Shown here: piece after piece, positions 23,985 through 32,801 of the stretch
Layout: each line of letters begins with the position of its first letter
Numbering within the stretch: position 1 is the first letter of the stretch
Made by a program: the position numbers and the translations under genes
The notes under the pieces: model-generated
The model's database searches: none
The model's input: only the letters and a program-made list of their open reading frames with translations
What the model was told of the DNA's origin: nothing
Assembly: GCA_031422335.1 (NCBI GenBank)
Contig: JANOQW010000034.1
Location: forward strand, 1-64,000
Direction: 5' to 3'
Length of the DNA: 64,000 bases
DNA from: Methylotenera_A sp031422335
Lineage (GTDB): Bacteria; Pseudomonadota; Gammaproteobacteria; Burkholderiales; Methylophilaceae

Positions 23985-25151
23985 CTAATCAGCTTGTTTG
24001 CGCAAAAATGCAGGAATATCATATTCTTCAACACCCGACATTTTCATTGCCTCTACTTGCGCACGACGATTATTTTGACTAAACACTGCTGGCGCCTCAT
24101 CAACCACTTCATCATTTATAAACATAGGTTGACTATGCGTGCCAGTCATTAGCGCTGTCATGACGCGCAACTCTGGCTTAGCCACTCTGCGTGCAATCGC
24201 ACCATTTAATCCAGTTGCCACCATCGTCACACGCAATTTATCCGCCATGTTTTCATCCATTACAGTGCCCACAATGACCGTCGCATCTTCTGCAGTAAAT
24301 TCTTTAATGGTATTCATTACATCGTAGTACTCTTTCATTTTAAAGCTGCTACTGGCGGTAATATTAATTAAAACGCCACGCGCATTGGCTAAGTTGACGT
24401 CTTCTAACAATGGGCTAGCCACTGCTTGCTCTGCCGCAATTCTAGCGCGCTCTGGACCGCTCGCTTCTGCACTGCCCATCATCGCCATACCCATTTCACT
24501 CATTACAGTGCGCACATCAGCAAAGTCCACATTGACCAAACCTGGACAATTAATAATCTCTGCAATACCTGAGACCGCATTATGCAACACGTCGTTCGCT
24601 GCGCTAAACGCTTCTGGCAAGGTCACATCTTCGCCCAGCACTTCCATCAGCTTTTCGTTTGGAATCACAATTAATGAATCCACGTGTTGTGACAGTTCTT
24701 CTAAGCCATCCGTCGCTACTTTGCTGCGTTTGCCTTCAAACGCAAATGGTTTGGTGACTACTGCCACCGTCAAAATGCCCATTTCTTTGGCGACCTCAGC
24801 AATAATTGGCGCTGCGCCTGTGCCAGTACCACCACCCATACCTGCGGTAATAAACAGCATGTCTGCACCATCAATCATTTCCGCAATACGGTCACGGTCT
24901 TCTAGCGCAGCTTCGCGGCCTACTTCTGGCTTAGCGCCTGCGCCCAAGCCTTTGGTAATTTCAGTACCAATTTGCAGGGTTTTAGTCGCAATACTTTTTT
25001 TAAGTGCTTGAATATCGGTGTTAGCGCTAATAAACTCTACGCCCACCACGTTTTTACCTATCATGTGATTAATGGCATTGCCGCCGCAACCACCGACGCC
25101 GATGACTTTTATCACGGCTTCTTGTGAATCTTTCTCCATAATTTCAAACAT
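23985..25151 (-). CDS. ftsZ: cell division protein FtsZ
   Basis: Tubulin-like GTPase that forms the division ring. The 388-residue product has VIGVGGCGGNAINHM, the tubulin signature GGGTGTGAAPIIAEVAKE (about residues 105-122), NADFADVRTVM-like T7 loop region and the conserved C-terminal tail EYDIPAFLRKQAD that binds FtsA, ZipA and SlmA. The start at 25151 has AAGGAG at ideal spacing. The 140-base leader (25152-25291) is AT-rich, holds a small GTTTGT/ACAAAC hairpin and probably an extra ftsZ promoter, but no clear boxes are asserted. Confidence 0.98.
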   Translation of the reverse strand: MFEIMEKDSQEAVIKVIGVGGCGGNAINHMIGKNVVGVEFISANTDIQALKKSIATKTLQIGTEITKGLGAGAKPEVGREAALEDRDRIAEMIDGADMLFITAGMGGGTGTGAAPIIAEVAKEMGILTVAVVTKPFAFEGKRSKVATDGLEELSQHVDSLIVIPNEKLMEVLGEDVTLPEAFSAANDVLHNAVSGIAEIINCPGLVNVDFADVRTVMSEMGMAMMGSAEASGPERARIAAEQAVASPLLEDVNLANARGVLINITASSSFKMKEYYDVMNTIKEFTAEDATVIVGTVMDENMADKLRVTMVATGLNGAIARRVAKPELRVMTALMTGTHSQPMFINDEVVDEAPAVFSQNNRRAQVEAMKMSGVEEYDIPAFLRKQAD

Positions 25152-25291
25152 TTTGTTTCTCCTTTTGCCTTTAATATTTGAGTTTGTTTTGCCACAAACC
25201 CAGCCCTAAAACATATCTTGCTAAAAAAATTTACTGCTTTATTTCTACTGCTTAACTTTCAAACTAGCCACTAATGACTACCCACTAAAAA

Positions 25292-26530
25292 CTAGAAATT
25301 ACCTTGAAACCAACTTTTCATCTTCTCAAAAATTCTGCCTACCGAGCTCGATTCCATCTGCCCCGTAATTTGCCGCTCTAGCTGTTGCTTGCCCATTAAA
25401 ATTAGCCCAACAGCGGTGGCATATCTCGGGTTACTCACCACCTCAGAAAGCCCGCCCACATAACGTGGCATGCCCATACGTACTGGCATGTGAAATATTT
25501 CTTCTCCCAATTCCATCATGCCGCGCATCATGGATGAGCCGCCAGTGATAACAATGCCCGAAGCAATCATTTCTTCCATGCCGCTTCTTCTTAATTCTTG
25601 CAACACCAATTCATATAGCTCGACAACACGTGGCTCGATCACTTCTGCCAAGGTTTGTATCGATAATTGGCGCGCATCGCGCCCATCTACACCTGGCACT
25701 TCTACCACCTCGCGTGCATCGGCCAGTTGGCGCAGCGCGCAACCATGTTTAATTTTGATGTCTTCGGCCGATTGTGTAGGTGTGCGAAATGCCACCGCAA
25801 TATCATTGGTCATTTGGTCGCCTGCGACTGCAATCACTGCGGTGTGTCGTATCGACCCGTTTTTAAATACGGCAATATCTGTGGTGCCACCACCAATATC
25901 TACCAAGCACACACCAAGCTCTTTTTCATCTTCAGTCAGCACCGCAATGCTAGAAGCCAATGGCTGCAGAATTAAATCACTGACTTCTAAGCCGCAGCGT
26001 TTAATACACTTGACGATATTTTGTGCTGCCGCCACCGCGCCTGTCACAATATGTACTTTTACTTCTAGCTTCATGCCGCTCATGCCCAATGGCTCACGCA
26101 CGTCATCTTGGCCGTCGATAATAAATTCTTGGGTGAGAATATGTAAAATCTGCTGATCAGCCGGCAAGGCGACTGCGCGTGCGGTTTCCACCACTCTATC
26201 TACATCCATTTGTGACACTTCAGCATCTTTAATTTTGACCATTCCGTGCGAATTGAGGCTTTTAATATGGCTGCCAGCAATACCAGTAAACACCGTATTA
26301 ATTTTGCAATCGGCCATCAGCTCGGCTTCTTCTAGCGAGCGCTGAATGGCCTGCATGGTGGAATCGATATTCACCACGACACCCTTTTTTAAGCCGCGCG
26401 ATATGTGCTGGCCAAGGCCAATCACTTTCAGTGTGCCCTCTGGAAGCAGCTCGGCCACAATGGTGACAATTTTTGAGGTGCCAATATCTAGCCCCACAAT
26501 TAGGTTTTTATCTTCACGCACTTTACTCAT
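25292..26530 (-). CDS. ftsA: cell division protein FtsA
   Basis: Actin-like protein that anchors FtsZ to the membrane. The 412-residue product begins NLIVGLDIGTSKIV (phosphate 1), and has CLVDIGGGTTDIAVF (phosphate 2, about residue 205) and GIVITGGSSMMRGM (adenosine motif). The C-terminal IFEKMKSWFQGNF is the amphipathic membrane-targeting helix. The ATG at 26530 is preceded by GGGAG. It lies between ftsQ and ftsZ as usual. Confidence 0.97.
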   Translation of the reverse strand: MSKVREDKNLIVGLDIGTSKIVTIVAELLPEGTLKVIGLGQHISRGLKKGVVVNIDSTMQAIQRSLEEAELMADCKINTVFTGIAGSHIKSLNSHGMVKIKDAEVSQMDVDRVVETARAVALPADQQILHILTQEFIIDGQDDVREPLGMSGMKLEVKVHIVTGAVAAAQNIVKCIKRCGLEVSDLILQPLASSIAVLTEDEKELGVCLVDIGGGTTDIAVFKNGSIRHTAVIAVAGDQMTNDIAVAFRTPTQSAEDIKIKHGCALRQLADAREVVEVPGVDGRDARQLSIQTLAEVIEPRVVELYELVLQELRRSGMEEMIASGIVITGGSSMMRGMMELGEEIFHMPVRMGMPRYVGGLSEVVSNPRYATAVGLILMGKQQLERQITGQMESSSVGRIFEKMKSWFQGNF

Positions 26531-26586
26531 TTGTAACTCCCATTTTTATACTTTTAGCCATTATTTCTTTTCATATTCAGTCTTTT

Positions 26587-27339
26587 TTAAACCTTTACAG
26601 GCACAGCTATTGCATTGACAGCAGGCTTAGCTGCAGGCTTTATTGGTATAGGTCTACGCACCGCAAATCCATTGGGGTAGCGCAAATCGGCATACAGCAC
26701 TTTTACATTCAGTTGACTTAGCGTTGATGTGTAAGCCCCCACAAAGCGGCTCAAGCGCACATCCATATCTACCCGACCAAGCGCAATCAGCAAATCTTTA
26801 TTGGTTTTAATCTCCCAAGCGCGGCGTGGTGATAATGTGACTTGCGCAATTTTGATGTCGGCTTTATTCAAAATTTTGCTGTAATTGCCATAGTTTTTTG
26901 TTACCTCTAATACGCCATCACCTGGGCCATAAAACACGGGCAGCTCAGCATCTGTGGCCGCTTGAAACAATTCACCATGTGTGTTCACCAACGCAATATT
27001 GCCCCAACGTGCCAGCGCTTGATGTTCTTCAATCACCACATCCAATTTATCTGGCCAACGGCGGCGCACACTCACCTCACGCGCCCACGGCAGTTTCTCA
27101 AACGCATCACGGGTTTTAATTAAATCTAAGGTAAAAAAATTGCCTTTTAAATGTTTGGCTACAATTAACTTAATTTGCTCACGATTGACATGCGTTAATT
27201 GGCCATCCACTTTCACCTCGCGAATTGGGAAAATAGGCAGATGTACCACCACAAATACCAGCGCGTAAAGCATCAACACCACCGACATGGCGTAAAGTAA
27301 ATTGGCAAGCCAGTTTAAAAGTCTTGGCTTATCCCACAT
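26587..27339 (-). CDS. ftsQ: cell division protein FtsQ
   Basis: Bitopic membrane protein that links early and late divisome proteins through FtsB and FtsL. The 250-residue product has a short cytoplasmic start, one membrane helix (about residues 14-35), a POTRA domain beginning FPIREVKVDGQLTHVNREQI, and the beta domain with LPWAREVSVRRRWPDKLDVVIEEH. The start overlaps ddl by 11 bases. Confidence 0.94.
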   Translation of the reverse strand: MWDKPRLLNWLANLLYAMSVVLMLYALVFVVVHLPIFPIREVKVDGQLTHVNREQIKLIVAKHLKGNFFTLDLIKTRDAFEKLPWAREVSVRRRWPDKLDVVIEEHQALARWGNIALVNTHGELFQAATDAELPVFYGPGDGVLEVTKNYGNYSKILNKADIKIAQVTLSPRRAWEIKTNKDLLIALGRVDMDVRLSRFVGAYTSTLSQLNVKVLYADLRYPNGFAVRRPIPIKPAAKPAVNAIAVPVKV

Positions 27340-28267
27340 GCTTAACTTCCGCCGCCATGGCTTTCAATGTCATGCTTAAAATTTTCATCACCAATGCATC
27401 AAAACTCATGCCTGCTGCTTTGGCTGCCATTGGCACCAAGCTGTGATCTGTCATACCAGGATTGGTATTCAGCTCTAAGAAAAAGTGATTTCCCGCCTCA
27501 TCCATTAAAAAATCTACTCTGCCCCAACCTATGCAGCCTATTGCCTTAAAGGCTTGCAAAGCTTCAGTTTGAATTTGCGCCTCTTTTTCTTCACTTAAAC
27601 CGCATGGGCACAGATATTCCGTGTCATCGCGTAGGTATTTGGCCTCAAAATCATAAAATTCATTTTTAGGTACGATTCTTACTATGGGTAGCGCTGTCTC
27701 GCCTAAAATACCCACTGTGTATTCGCCGCCACCTACAAATTTTTCGGCAATCACCAATGGATCTGCCTTGGCAGCCAATATCCATGCGGGTTGCAGGCCG
27801 CCTTTTTGCTTGACTTTACTAATGCCAATGCTAGAACCTTCGTTGGCGGGTTTTACAAATAACGGCAAGCCGAGTTTATTTTCTATTGCAGCAAAGTCGC
27901 TGTGCGCATTTACCAGCTCAAAATCAGGCGTGACAATATTTAAAGCTTTCCACAGTAATTTGGTGCGCCATTTATCCATGCCTAGGCTAGACGCCATGAC
28001 ACCACTGCCGGTGTAGGGAACGCCCATCAAATCGAGTGCGCCTTGCATCGTGCCATCCTCGCCACCACGGCCATGCAATGTGTTAAACACGCGGTCAAAC
28101 TGCGCCAACTCAGTTAAACTTTTCTCAGCTGGGTCAAATGTATACGCATCTACGCCCTGGCGTATCAATGCCGCTAGCACTGCCGCACCACTTTTTAGCG
28201 ACACATCGCGCTCACCCGATGTGCCGCCCAATAACACGGCTACTTTTCCAAAATTATGCGTACTCAC
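27329..28267 (-). CDS. ddl: D-alanine--D-alanine ligase
   Basis: ATP-grasp enzyme that makes the D-Ala-D-Ala dipeptide for peptidoglycan. The 312-residue product has AVLLGGTSGERDVSLKSG at the start, FNTLHGRGGEDGTMQGALDLMGVPYTGSG, LFVKPANEGSSIGISKV (ATP-binding Lys) and LELNTNPGMTDHSLVP (metal ligands). It is the DdlB position of the dcw cluster. Residues about 156-167 (LQPAWILAA) are encoded by the palindromic repeat at 27765-27801, in a variable region before the ATP-site Glu-Lys. Confidence 0.96.
   Translation of the reverse strand: MSTHNFGKVAVLLGGTSGERDVSLKSGAAVLAALIRQGVDAYTFDPAEKSLTELAQFDRVFNTLHGRGGEDGTMQGALDLMGVPYTGSGVMASSLGMDKWRTKLLWKALNIVTPDFELVNAHSDFAAIENKLGLPLFVKPANEGSSIGISKVKQKGGLQPAWILAAKADPLVIAEKFVGGGEYTVGILGETALPIVRIVPKNEFYDFEAKYLRDDTEYLCPCGLSEEKEAQIQTEALQAFKAIGCIGWGRVDFLMDEAGNHFFLELNTNPGMTDHSLVPMAAKAAGMSFDALVMKILSMTLKAMAAEVKHVG
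27765..27801. repeat. palindromic repeat copy inside ddl
   Basis: Plus strand GCCTTGGCAGCC-AATATCCATGC-GGGTTGCAGGCC. The centre is identical to consensus. On the coding strand it reads GGC CTG CAA CCC GCA TGG ATA TTG GCT GCC, in the same phase and orientation as the slt copy. Confidence 0.75.
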
Positions 28268-29144
28268 CGATTACCCTCACCTCTTGTTGCAGTGCCACGC
28301 CTTGCTTTTCCAACACCACGTCTTTCATGTGTCGAATCAATAGTTCAATATCTAGCGCACTGCAATCACCCACATTGACAATAAAATTGGCATGCTTAGG
28401 CGACACTTGTGCGCCGCCAATTTGATAACTTTTTAAACCACTCGCTTCAATTAAACGTGCTGCAAAATCGCCATGCGGGTTTCTAAAAGTAGAGCCTGCA
28501 CTGGGCAAATTAAGGGGCTGACTAGCCAAACGCGTGGCCAATAAATTTTTAATCTTTTTCAGTGATTCAGTCGCTTCGCCTGCTTCTAACTTAAACCAAG
28601 CACCCAAAAACCATTCATCTGGGCTCAGCATTTCTACATGTCGATAGCTGGGAATAAACTCTGACTCGTTGCGCACATGTGTTTCACCAAGCCTGTCTAT
28701 AGTAAGAACTTGATGCACAATATTCCAAGCTTCAGAGCCGTAACAACCCGCATTCATCGCCAGCGCACCGCCCACTGTGCCAGGAATACCCGCCATAAAT
28801 TCGCCACCTTGTTTAAATTGGTTGGCACTAAAGCGGGCTAATTTTCCGCAGGTCACTCCTGCTTCGGCATAAATAAATTGGCCATCGGCGCGTATTTCGT
28901 TTAAGGCCTGATGCATCACAATTACCGTGCCACGTACACCGCCATCACGTACCAGTAAATTGCTGCCTAAGCCAATAAAAAATACCGGTTCGGCTTTGTC
29001 TAAAGTGCGCATAAATACTTGCAAATCGGCCAAGTTATCGGCCACAAATAATCTATCGGCTTTGCCTCCCACGCGCCAGCTGGTATAGCGCGCCAACGGC
29101 TCGTTACGCAACAATTGCGAGCTAGTAATCAGATGCGCCATCAA
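28254..29144 (-). CDS. murB: UDP-N-acetylenolpyruvoylglucosamine reductase
   Basis: FAD enzyme that reduces UDP-GlcNAc-enolpyruvate to UDP-MurNAc. The 296-residue product has TSWRVGGKADRLF (FAD loop), FFIGLGSNLLVRDGG, GIPGTVGGALAMNAGCYGSE, the substrate Tyr in SYRHVE, LPSAGSTFRNP with the catalytic Ser, and C-terminal VSPKHANFIVN. The length fits the short type II MurB rather than the 342-residue E. coli type I. ATG 29144 overlaps the murC stop by four bases. Confidence 0.95.
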   Translation of the reverse strand: MMAHLITSSQLLRNEPLARYTSWRVGGKADRLFVADNLADLQVFMRTLDKAEPVFFIGLGSNLLVRDGGVRGTVIVMHQALNEIRADGQFIYAEAGVTCGKLARFSANQFKQGGEFMAGIPGTVGGALAMNAGCYGSEAWNIVHQVLTIDRLGETHVRNESEFIPSYRHVEMLSPDEWFLGAWFKLEAGEATESLKKIKNLLATRLASQPLNLPSAGSTFRNPHGDFAARLIEASGLKSYQIGGAQVSPKHANFIVNVGDCSALDIELLIRHMKDVVLEKQGVALQQEVRVIGEYA

Positions 29145-30535
29145 GCTGCCAAATCCTTTGTTTTACTTGCTACTTGGCCAATAGAACCCGCGCCCATCAC
29201 AATCACCACATCACCCGCCTGCACCACATTTAAAATGGCTTCAGGTAATTCATCAGTGGTTTCTACAAACTGCGGCTCTACTTTACCCGCCACACGAATG
29301 GCGCGAATCAGTGAGCGCGTATCAGCAGCTACTATTGCTGCTTCGCCTGCTGAATACACTTCGGTCAGCAATACTGTGTCTGCGCTGGATAACACCCGCA
29401 CAAAATCCTCAAAACAATCACGCGTACGGGTATAGCGATGTGGCTGAAACGCCATCACCAAGCGACGGTTGGGGAAGGCATCGCGCGCAGCGGCAATCAC
29501 CGCTTGCATCTCAACAGGGTGGTGGCCGTAGTCATCAATCAGTGTAAATGTGCCGCCAGCCTTAGTTGCAACTTCACCATAACGCTCAAACCGGCGGCCA
29601 ACGCCTTTAAATTCGGCCAGCGCTTTAATCATGTGTTTATCGGCTACATTCAACTCGCTAGCAATGGCAATGGCGGCCAGTGCATTCAACACATAATGAT
29701 TGCCTGGCAAGTTTAACGTGACGTCAAAAGTTGTCGTGACACCATTCACACGTGATACCGTAAAGTGCATTTTGCCATTGTCAGCACGCACATTGGTGGC
29801 ACGAATGCGCGCATTTTCACTAAAACCATAGGTCATCACTGGTTTGGTTACACGCGGTAAAATCTCGCGAATATTTGCGTCATCCACGCACACCACCGCC
29901 ATACCCCAAAACGGCAGCTGCTGCAAAAATTCCACAAATGCGCTTTTTAACTTATCAAAACTGTGCTCATAAGTATCCATATGATCTTGGTCGATGTTTG
30001 TTACCACCGCCATCACTGGTGTTAAATGCAAGAAAGACGCATCCGATTCATCGGCTTCTGCTACTATCCATTCGCCCGTTCCCAGCCGCGCATTAGCGCT
30101 GGCAGCTTCTAACTTACCGCCAATCACAAAGGTGGGATCCATGCCCGCCTCAGCCAAAATACTAGCGATTAAGCTGGTCGTCGTGGTTTTTCCGTGCGTA
30201 CCTGCTACGGCAATGCCTTGTCTAAAGCGCATGAGCTCTGCCAACATTAATGCGCGCGGCACCACGGGGATATTTTTAGCGCGTGCGGCGATAATTTCAG
30301 GGTTTTGCTCGTTCACTGCGCTAGACACCACCACCACATCAGCCGCGTTTAAATTCTCGGCGGCGTGACCTTGATAAATTTTGGCGCCAAAATCAGCAAG
30401 GCGCTTAGTCGTCGCGTTTTCAGCCAAATCCGAGCCAGAAACTTTAAAATCCAAGTTCAGCAGCACTTCGGCAATGCCGCTCATGCCCGCACCGCCAATA
30501 CCCACAAAATGTATATTCTTAACTTTATGCTTCAT
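29141..30535 (-). CDS. murC: UDP-N-acetylmuramate--L-alanine ligase
   Basis: Adds L-Ala to UDP-MurNAc. The product of about 464 residues has NIHFVGIGGAGMSGIAEVL at the N-terminus, the P-loop AVAGTHGKTTTTSLIA near residue 105, and DDYGHHPVEMQAVI with FQPHRYTRTRD in the C-terminal domain. The frame is open to 30568, but ATG 30535 gives the family start MKHKVKNIHFVGIGG. It lies 11 bases after the murG stop. Confidence 0.96.
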   Translation of the reverse strand: MKHKVKNIHFVGIGGAGMSGIAEVLLNLDFKVSGSDLAENATTKRLADFGAKIYQGHAAENLNAADVVVVSSAVNEQNPEIIAARAKNIPVVPRALMLAELMRFRQGIAVAGTHGKTTTTSLIASILAEAGMDPTFVIGGKLEAASANARLGTGEWIVAEADESDASFLHLTPVMAVVTNIDQDHMDTYEHSFDKLKSAFVEFLQQLPFWGMAVVCVDDANIREILPRVTKPVMTYGFSENARIRATNVRADNGKMHFTVSRVNGVTTTFDVTLNLPGNHYVLNALAAIAIASELNVADKHMIKALAEFKGVGRRFERYGEVATKAGGTFTLIDDYGHHPVEMQAVIAAARDAFPNRRLVMAFQPHRYTRTRDCFEDFVRVLSSADTVLLTEVYSAGEAAIVAADTRSLIRAIRVAGKVEPQFVETTDELPEAILNVVQAGDVVIVMGAGSIGQVASKTKDLAA

Positions 30536-30546
30536 GTGTGTTGGCG

Positions 30547-31638
30547 CTAGCGCGCCACCTCCATACAAATTTTTGCAACGGTTTGGGTGGCTTCTGGTTT
30601 AGCCAGCTGCTTGGCTTTTATCGCCATCTCTAAGCAAATTTCACGCGTTAAACTGTGTAAAATTTCTGTAGCTTTTGTCACAGAAAATTCACTCTGTTGA
30701 ATCAACTTGGCCGCACCTGCATCGCTTAAATATTTAGCGTTATAAGTTTGATGATCGTCCACCGCATGCGGAAACGGTACCAAAATGCTGGCTACACCGA
30801 CGCAAGCCAACTCCGCCACTGTCAGCGCGCCTGCGCGACAGACCACCACATCAGCCCACGCATACATGTCCGCCATATTGTGAATGTATGCCTTTGTTTC
30901 AGCTGCCCTTGAAGCCGCATGGTAATTGGCTTGCAGGGCCGCGATATGCTGCTCGCCCGCTTGATGTACGACTTCGAATGTATTTTCTGGCATTTCTGCC
31001 AACGCTTTTGGCAGCACCTCATTCAGTGCCTGCGCGCCCAAACTGCCACCAACTATCAATAAACGCAATTTACCAGTGCGCGCGCCATATCTTTGTTGCG
31101 GTGCTGGCAATTGTGTCATGTCATGCCGCACCGGGTTGCCAACAAGCTGTGCTTTTTCTCCAAATGCAGAGGGAAATGCTGCCAATACTTGATTGGCAAA
31201 TAAACTCAAACTTTTATTGGTTAAACCCGCAATCGAATTTTGCTCGTGTATTACTAAAGGTTTATTGAGTAATTTCGCCATTAATCCACCTGGAAAAGCC
31301 GCAAAGCCACCCATACCCAACACCACATTTGGCTGATGTTGGCGAATGGCAGAAACACTTTGTTTAAAGGCAGTGGCTAATTTAATTGGTAACAGTAACC
31401 AACCCAAAATGCCTTTGCCACGCACACCGCGCATGGTCATCATGGCTGTTTTATAATGTTTGCCAGCGATCAGTTTATTTTCCATGCCACCTTCGGTGCA
31501 AAGCCATACAATATTCCAGCCGTGTTCTTTCATGTAATCCGCCACCGCCATGGCTGGATAGACATGGCCGCCAGTACCGCCCGCCATAATCATTAAAGTA
31601 CCGCTACCAAATTGTGTCACTAGAGATGAGAACATCAT
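30547..31638 (-). CDS. murG: UDP-GlcNAc:undecaprenyl-pyrophosphoryl-MurNAc-pentapeptide transferase
   Basis: Membrane-associated GT28 glycosyltransferase that converts lipid I to lipid II. The 363-residue product has MIMAGGTGGHVYPAMAVADYM near the N-terminus, GMGGFAAFPGGLMAK, VIHEQNSIAGLTNK, and the donor-site VVCRAGALTVAELACVGVASILVPFP. The start overlaps ftsW by four bases. Residues about 234-246 (ALQANYHAASRA), in a surface loop region before DMYAWADVVV, are encoded by the palindromic repeat at 30905-30939. Confidence 0.96.
   Translation of the reverse strand: MMFSSLVTQFGSGTLMIMAGGTGGHVYPAMAVADYMKEHGWNIVWLCTEGGMENKLIAGKHYKTAMMTMRGVRGKGILGWLLLPIKLATAFKQSVSAIRQHQPNVVLGMGGFAAFPGGLMAKLLNKPLVIHEQNSIAGLTNKSLSLFANQVLAAFPSAFGEKAQLVGNPVRHDMTQLPAPQQRYGARTGKLRLLIVGGSLGAQALNEVLPKALAEMPENTFEVVHQAGEQHIAALQANYHAASRAAETKAYIHNMADMYAWADVVVCRAGALTVAELACVGVASILVPFPHAVDDHQTYNAKYLSDAGAAKLIQQSEFSVTKATEILHSLTREICLEMAIKAKQLAKPEATQTVAKICMEVAR
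30905..30939. repeat. palindromic repeat copy inside murG
   Basis: GCCCTTGAAGCC-GCATGGTAATT-GGCTTGCAGGGC on the plus strand: two 12-base arms pairing at 10 of 12 positions around an 11-base centre. In murG it reads ALQANYHAASRA, the same phase as the fdhD copy. This is one of the clearest full-length copies. Confidence 0.82.
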
Positions 31639-32801
31639 GCTGGCAGTCCCCTTTGCAATCTGCGGTTCTCAAAATCTATACGCAGCAACACTGCCATGGC
31701 GATGCAATTGGCCAAAATGCCACTGCCCCCAAATGACAGCAATGGCAGTGTTAAACCTTTAGTTGGCAGCACGCCCATGTTCACACCAATGTTAATGATG
31801 GCTTGCACGCCCATCCACACACCCAAACCTTGCGCCAGCAGTGCGGCAAAATAACGTTCATTGGCGACGGCTTCTTTGCCGATACCAAAGGCGCGAATCA
31901 CTATCCACACAAACAAACCTAATACCGTTAGTACGCCGACAAAACCCAGTTCTTCGGCAATTACCGCCAGTAAAAAGTCAGTATGTGCCTCTGGCAAATA
32001 CAATAATTTCTCCACACTTGCACCCAAACCGACACCAAACCACTCGCCACGACCAAATGCGATGAGTGCATGCGATAGTTGATAACCTTTACCGTATGGA
32101 TCAGCCCACGGATCCATAAATCCAATCACGCGTTGCAGGCGGTAAGGCGAGTTCCAAATTAAAAAGTAAATAGCAAATGGCAATGTGCCCAGCAGGCCAG
32201 CAAAAATTTTGGCGTTAATACCGCCCAACCAAAGTATGGAAATTGAAATAGCAGCAACCACCGCAAATGCACCAAAATCAGGCTCACGCAGCAGTAAAAA
32301 CCCCACCAACACCATCACTGCCACCATCGGTAAAAAGCCTTTGACGAAGCTATCCATTTGCGGTGCTTTGCGCACCGCATAATCCGCCACATACATGGCA
32401 GAGAATAGCTTGACTAGCTCCGATGGCTGCAAATTAACCACGAACAGTGACAGCCAGCGCTGGCTGCCATTCACATTGCGTCCCACGCCCGGTATTAGCA
32501 CTAACACCAACAAAAACAAGCCAAATAAAAATAAGTAAGGCGCCATTTTTTGCCACCACGCAATGGGGATTTGAAACGACATAAACCCCGCTACCAAACC
32601 CACACAAATAAACATGGCTTGGCGAATTAAATAGTAGGTGCTTTGATTACCGACGTCTTTATCTGCCTCGGCAATGGCGATGGAAGACGAATACACCATG
32701 ACTAAGCCCAAACCTAATAAAATAAACGTCACCCACAGCAAGATTTGGTCGTAACTTGGTGCGTTCATACGCTCGCGACTTTGCATGACAGGACTTAACA
32801 T
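31635..32801 (-). CDS. ftsW: lipid II polymerase FtsW (SEDS family)
   Basis: Septal peptidoglycan glycosyltransferase working with FtsI. The 388-residue polytopic protein has about ten membrane helices. It carries VYSSSIA at the first helix, NGSQRWLSLFVVNLQPSELVKL, REPDFGAFAVV (conserved Asp) and, near the C-terminus, GLTLPLLSFGGSGILANCIAMAVLL. The start at ATG 32801 overlaps the murD stop by 7 bases; an ATG 11 codons later (MNAPSYDQ) is an alternative start. Confidence 0.95.
   Translation of the reverse strand: MLSPVMQSRERMNAPSYDQILLWVTFILLGLGLVMVYSSSIAIAEADKDVGNQSTYYLIRQAMFICVGLVAGFMSFQIPIAWWQKMAPYLFLFGLFLLVLVLIPGVGRNVNGSQRWLSLFVVNLQPSELVKLFSAMYVADYAVRKAPQMDSFVKGFLPMVAVMVLVGFLLLREPDFGAFAVVAAISISILWLGGINAKIFAGLLGTLPFAIYFLIWNSPYRLQRVIGFMDPWADPYGKGYQLSHALIAFGRGEWFGVGLGASVEKLLYLPEAHTDFLLAVIAEELGFVGVLTVLGLFVWIVIRAFGIGKEAVANERYFAALLAQGLGVWMGVQAIINIGVNMGVLPTKGLTLPLLSFGGSGILANCIAMAVLLRIDFENRRLQRGLPA

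Noticed and set aside
24385..25011. 208-codon open frame opposite ftsZ
   Set aside because: Antisense to FtsZ, low-complexity Ser/Ala-rich product, no ribosome binding site.
25518..26156. 212-codon open frame opposite ftsA
   Set aside because: Antisense shadow of FtsA with no domain and no independent signals.
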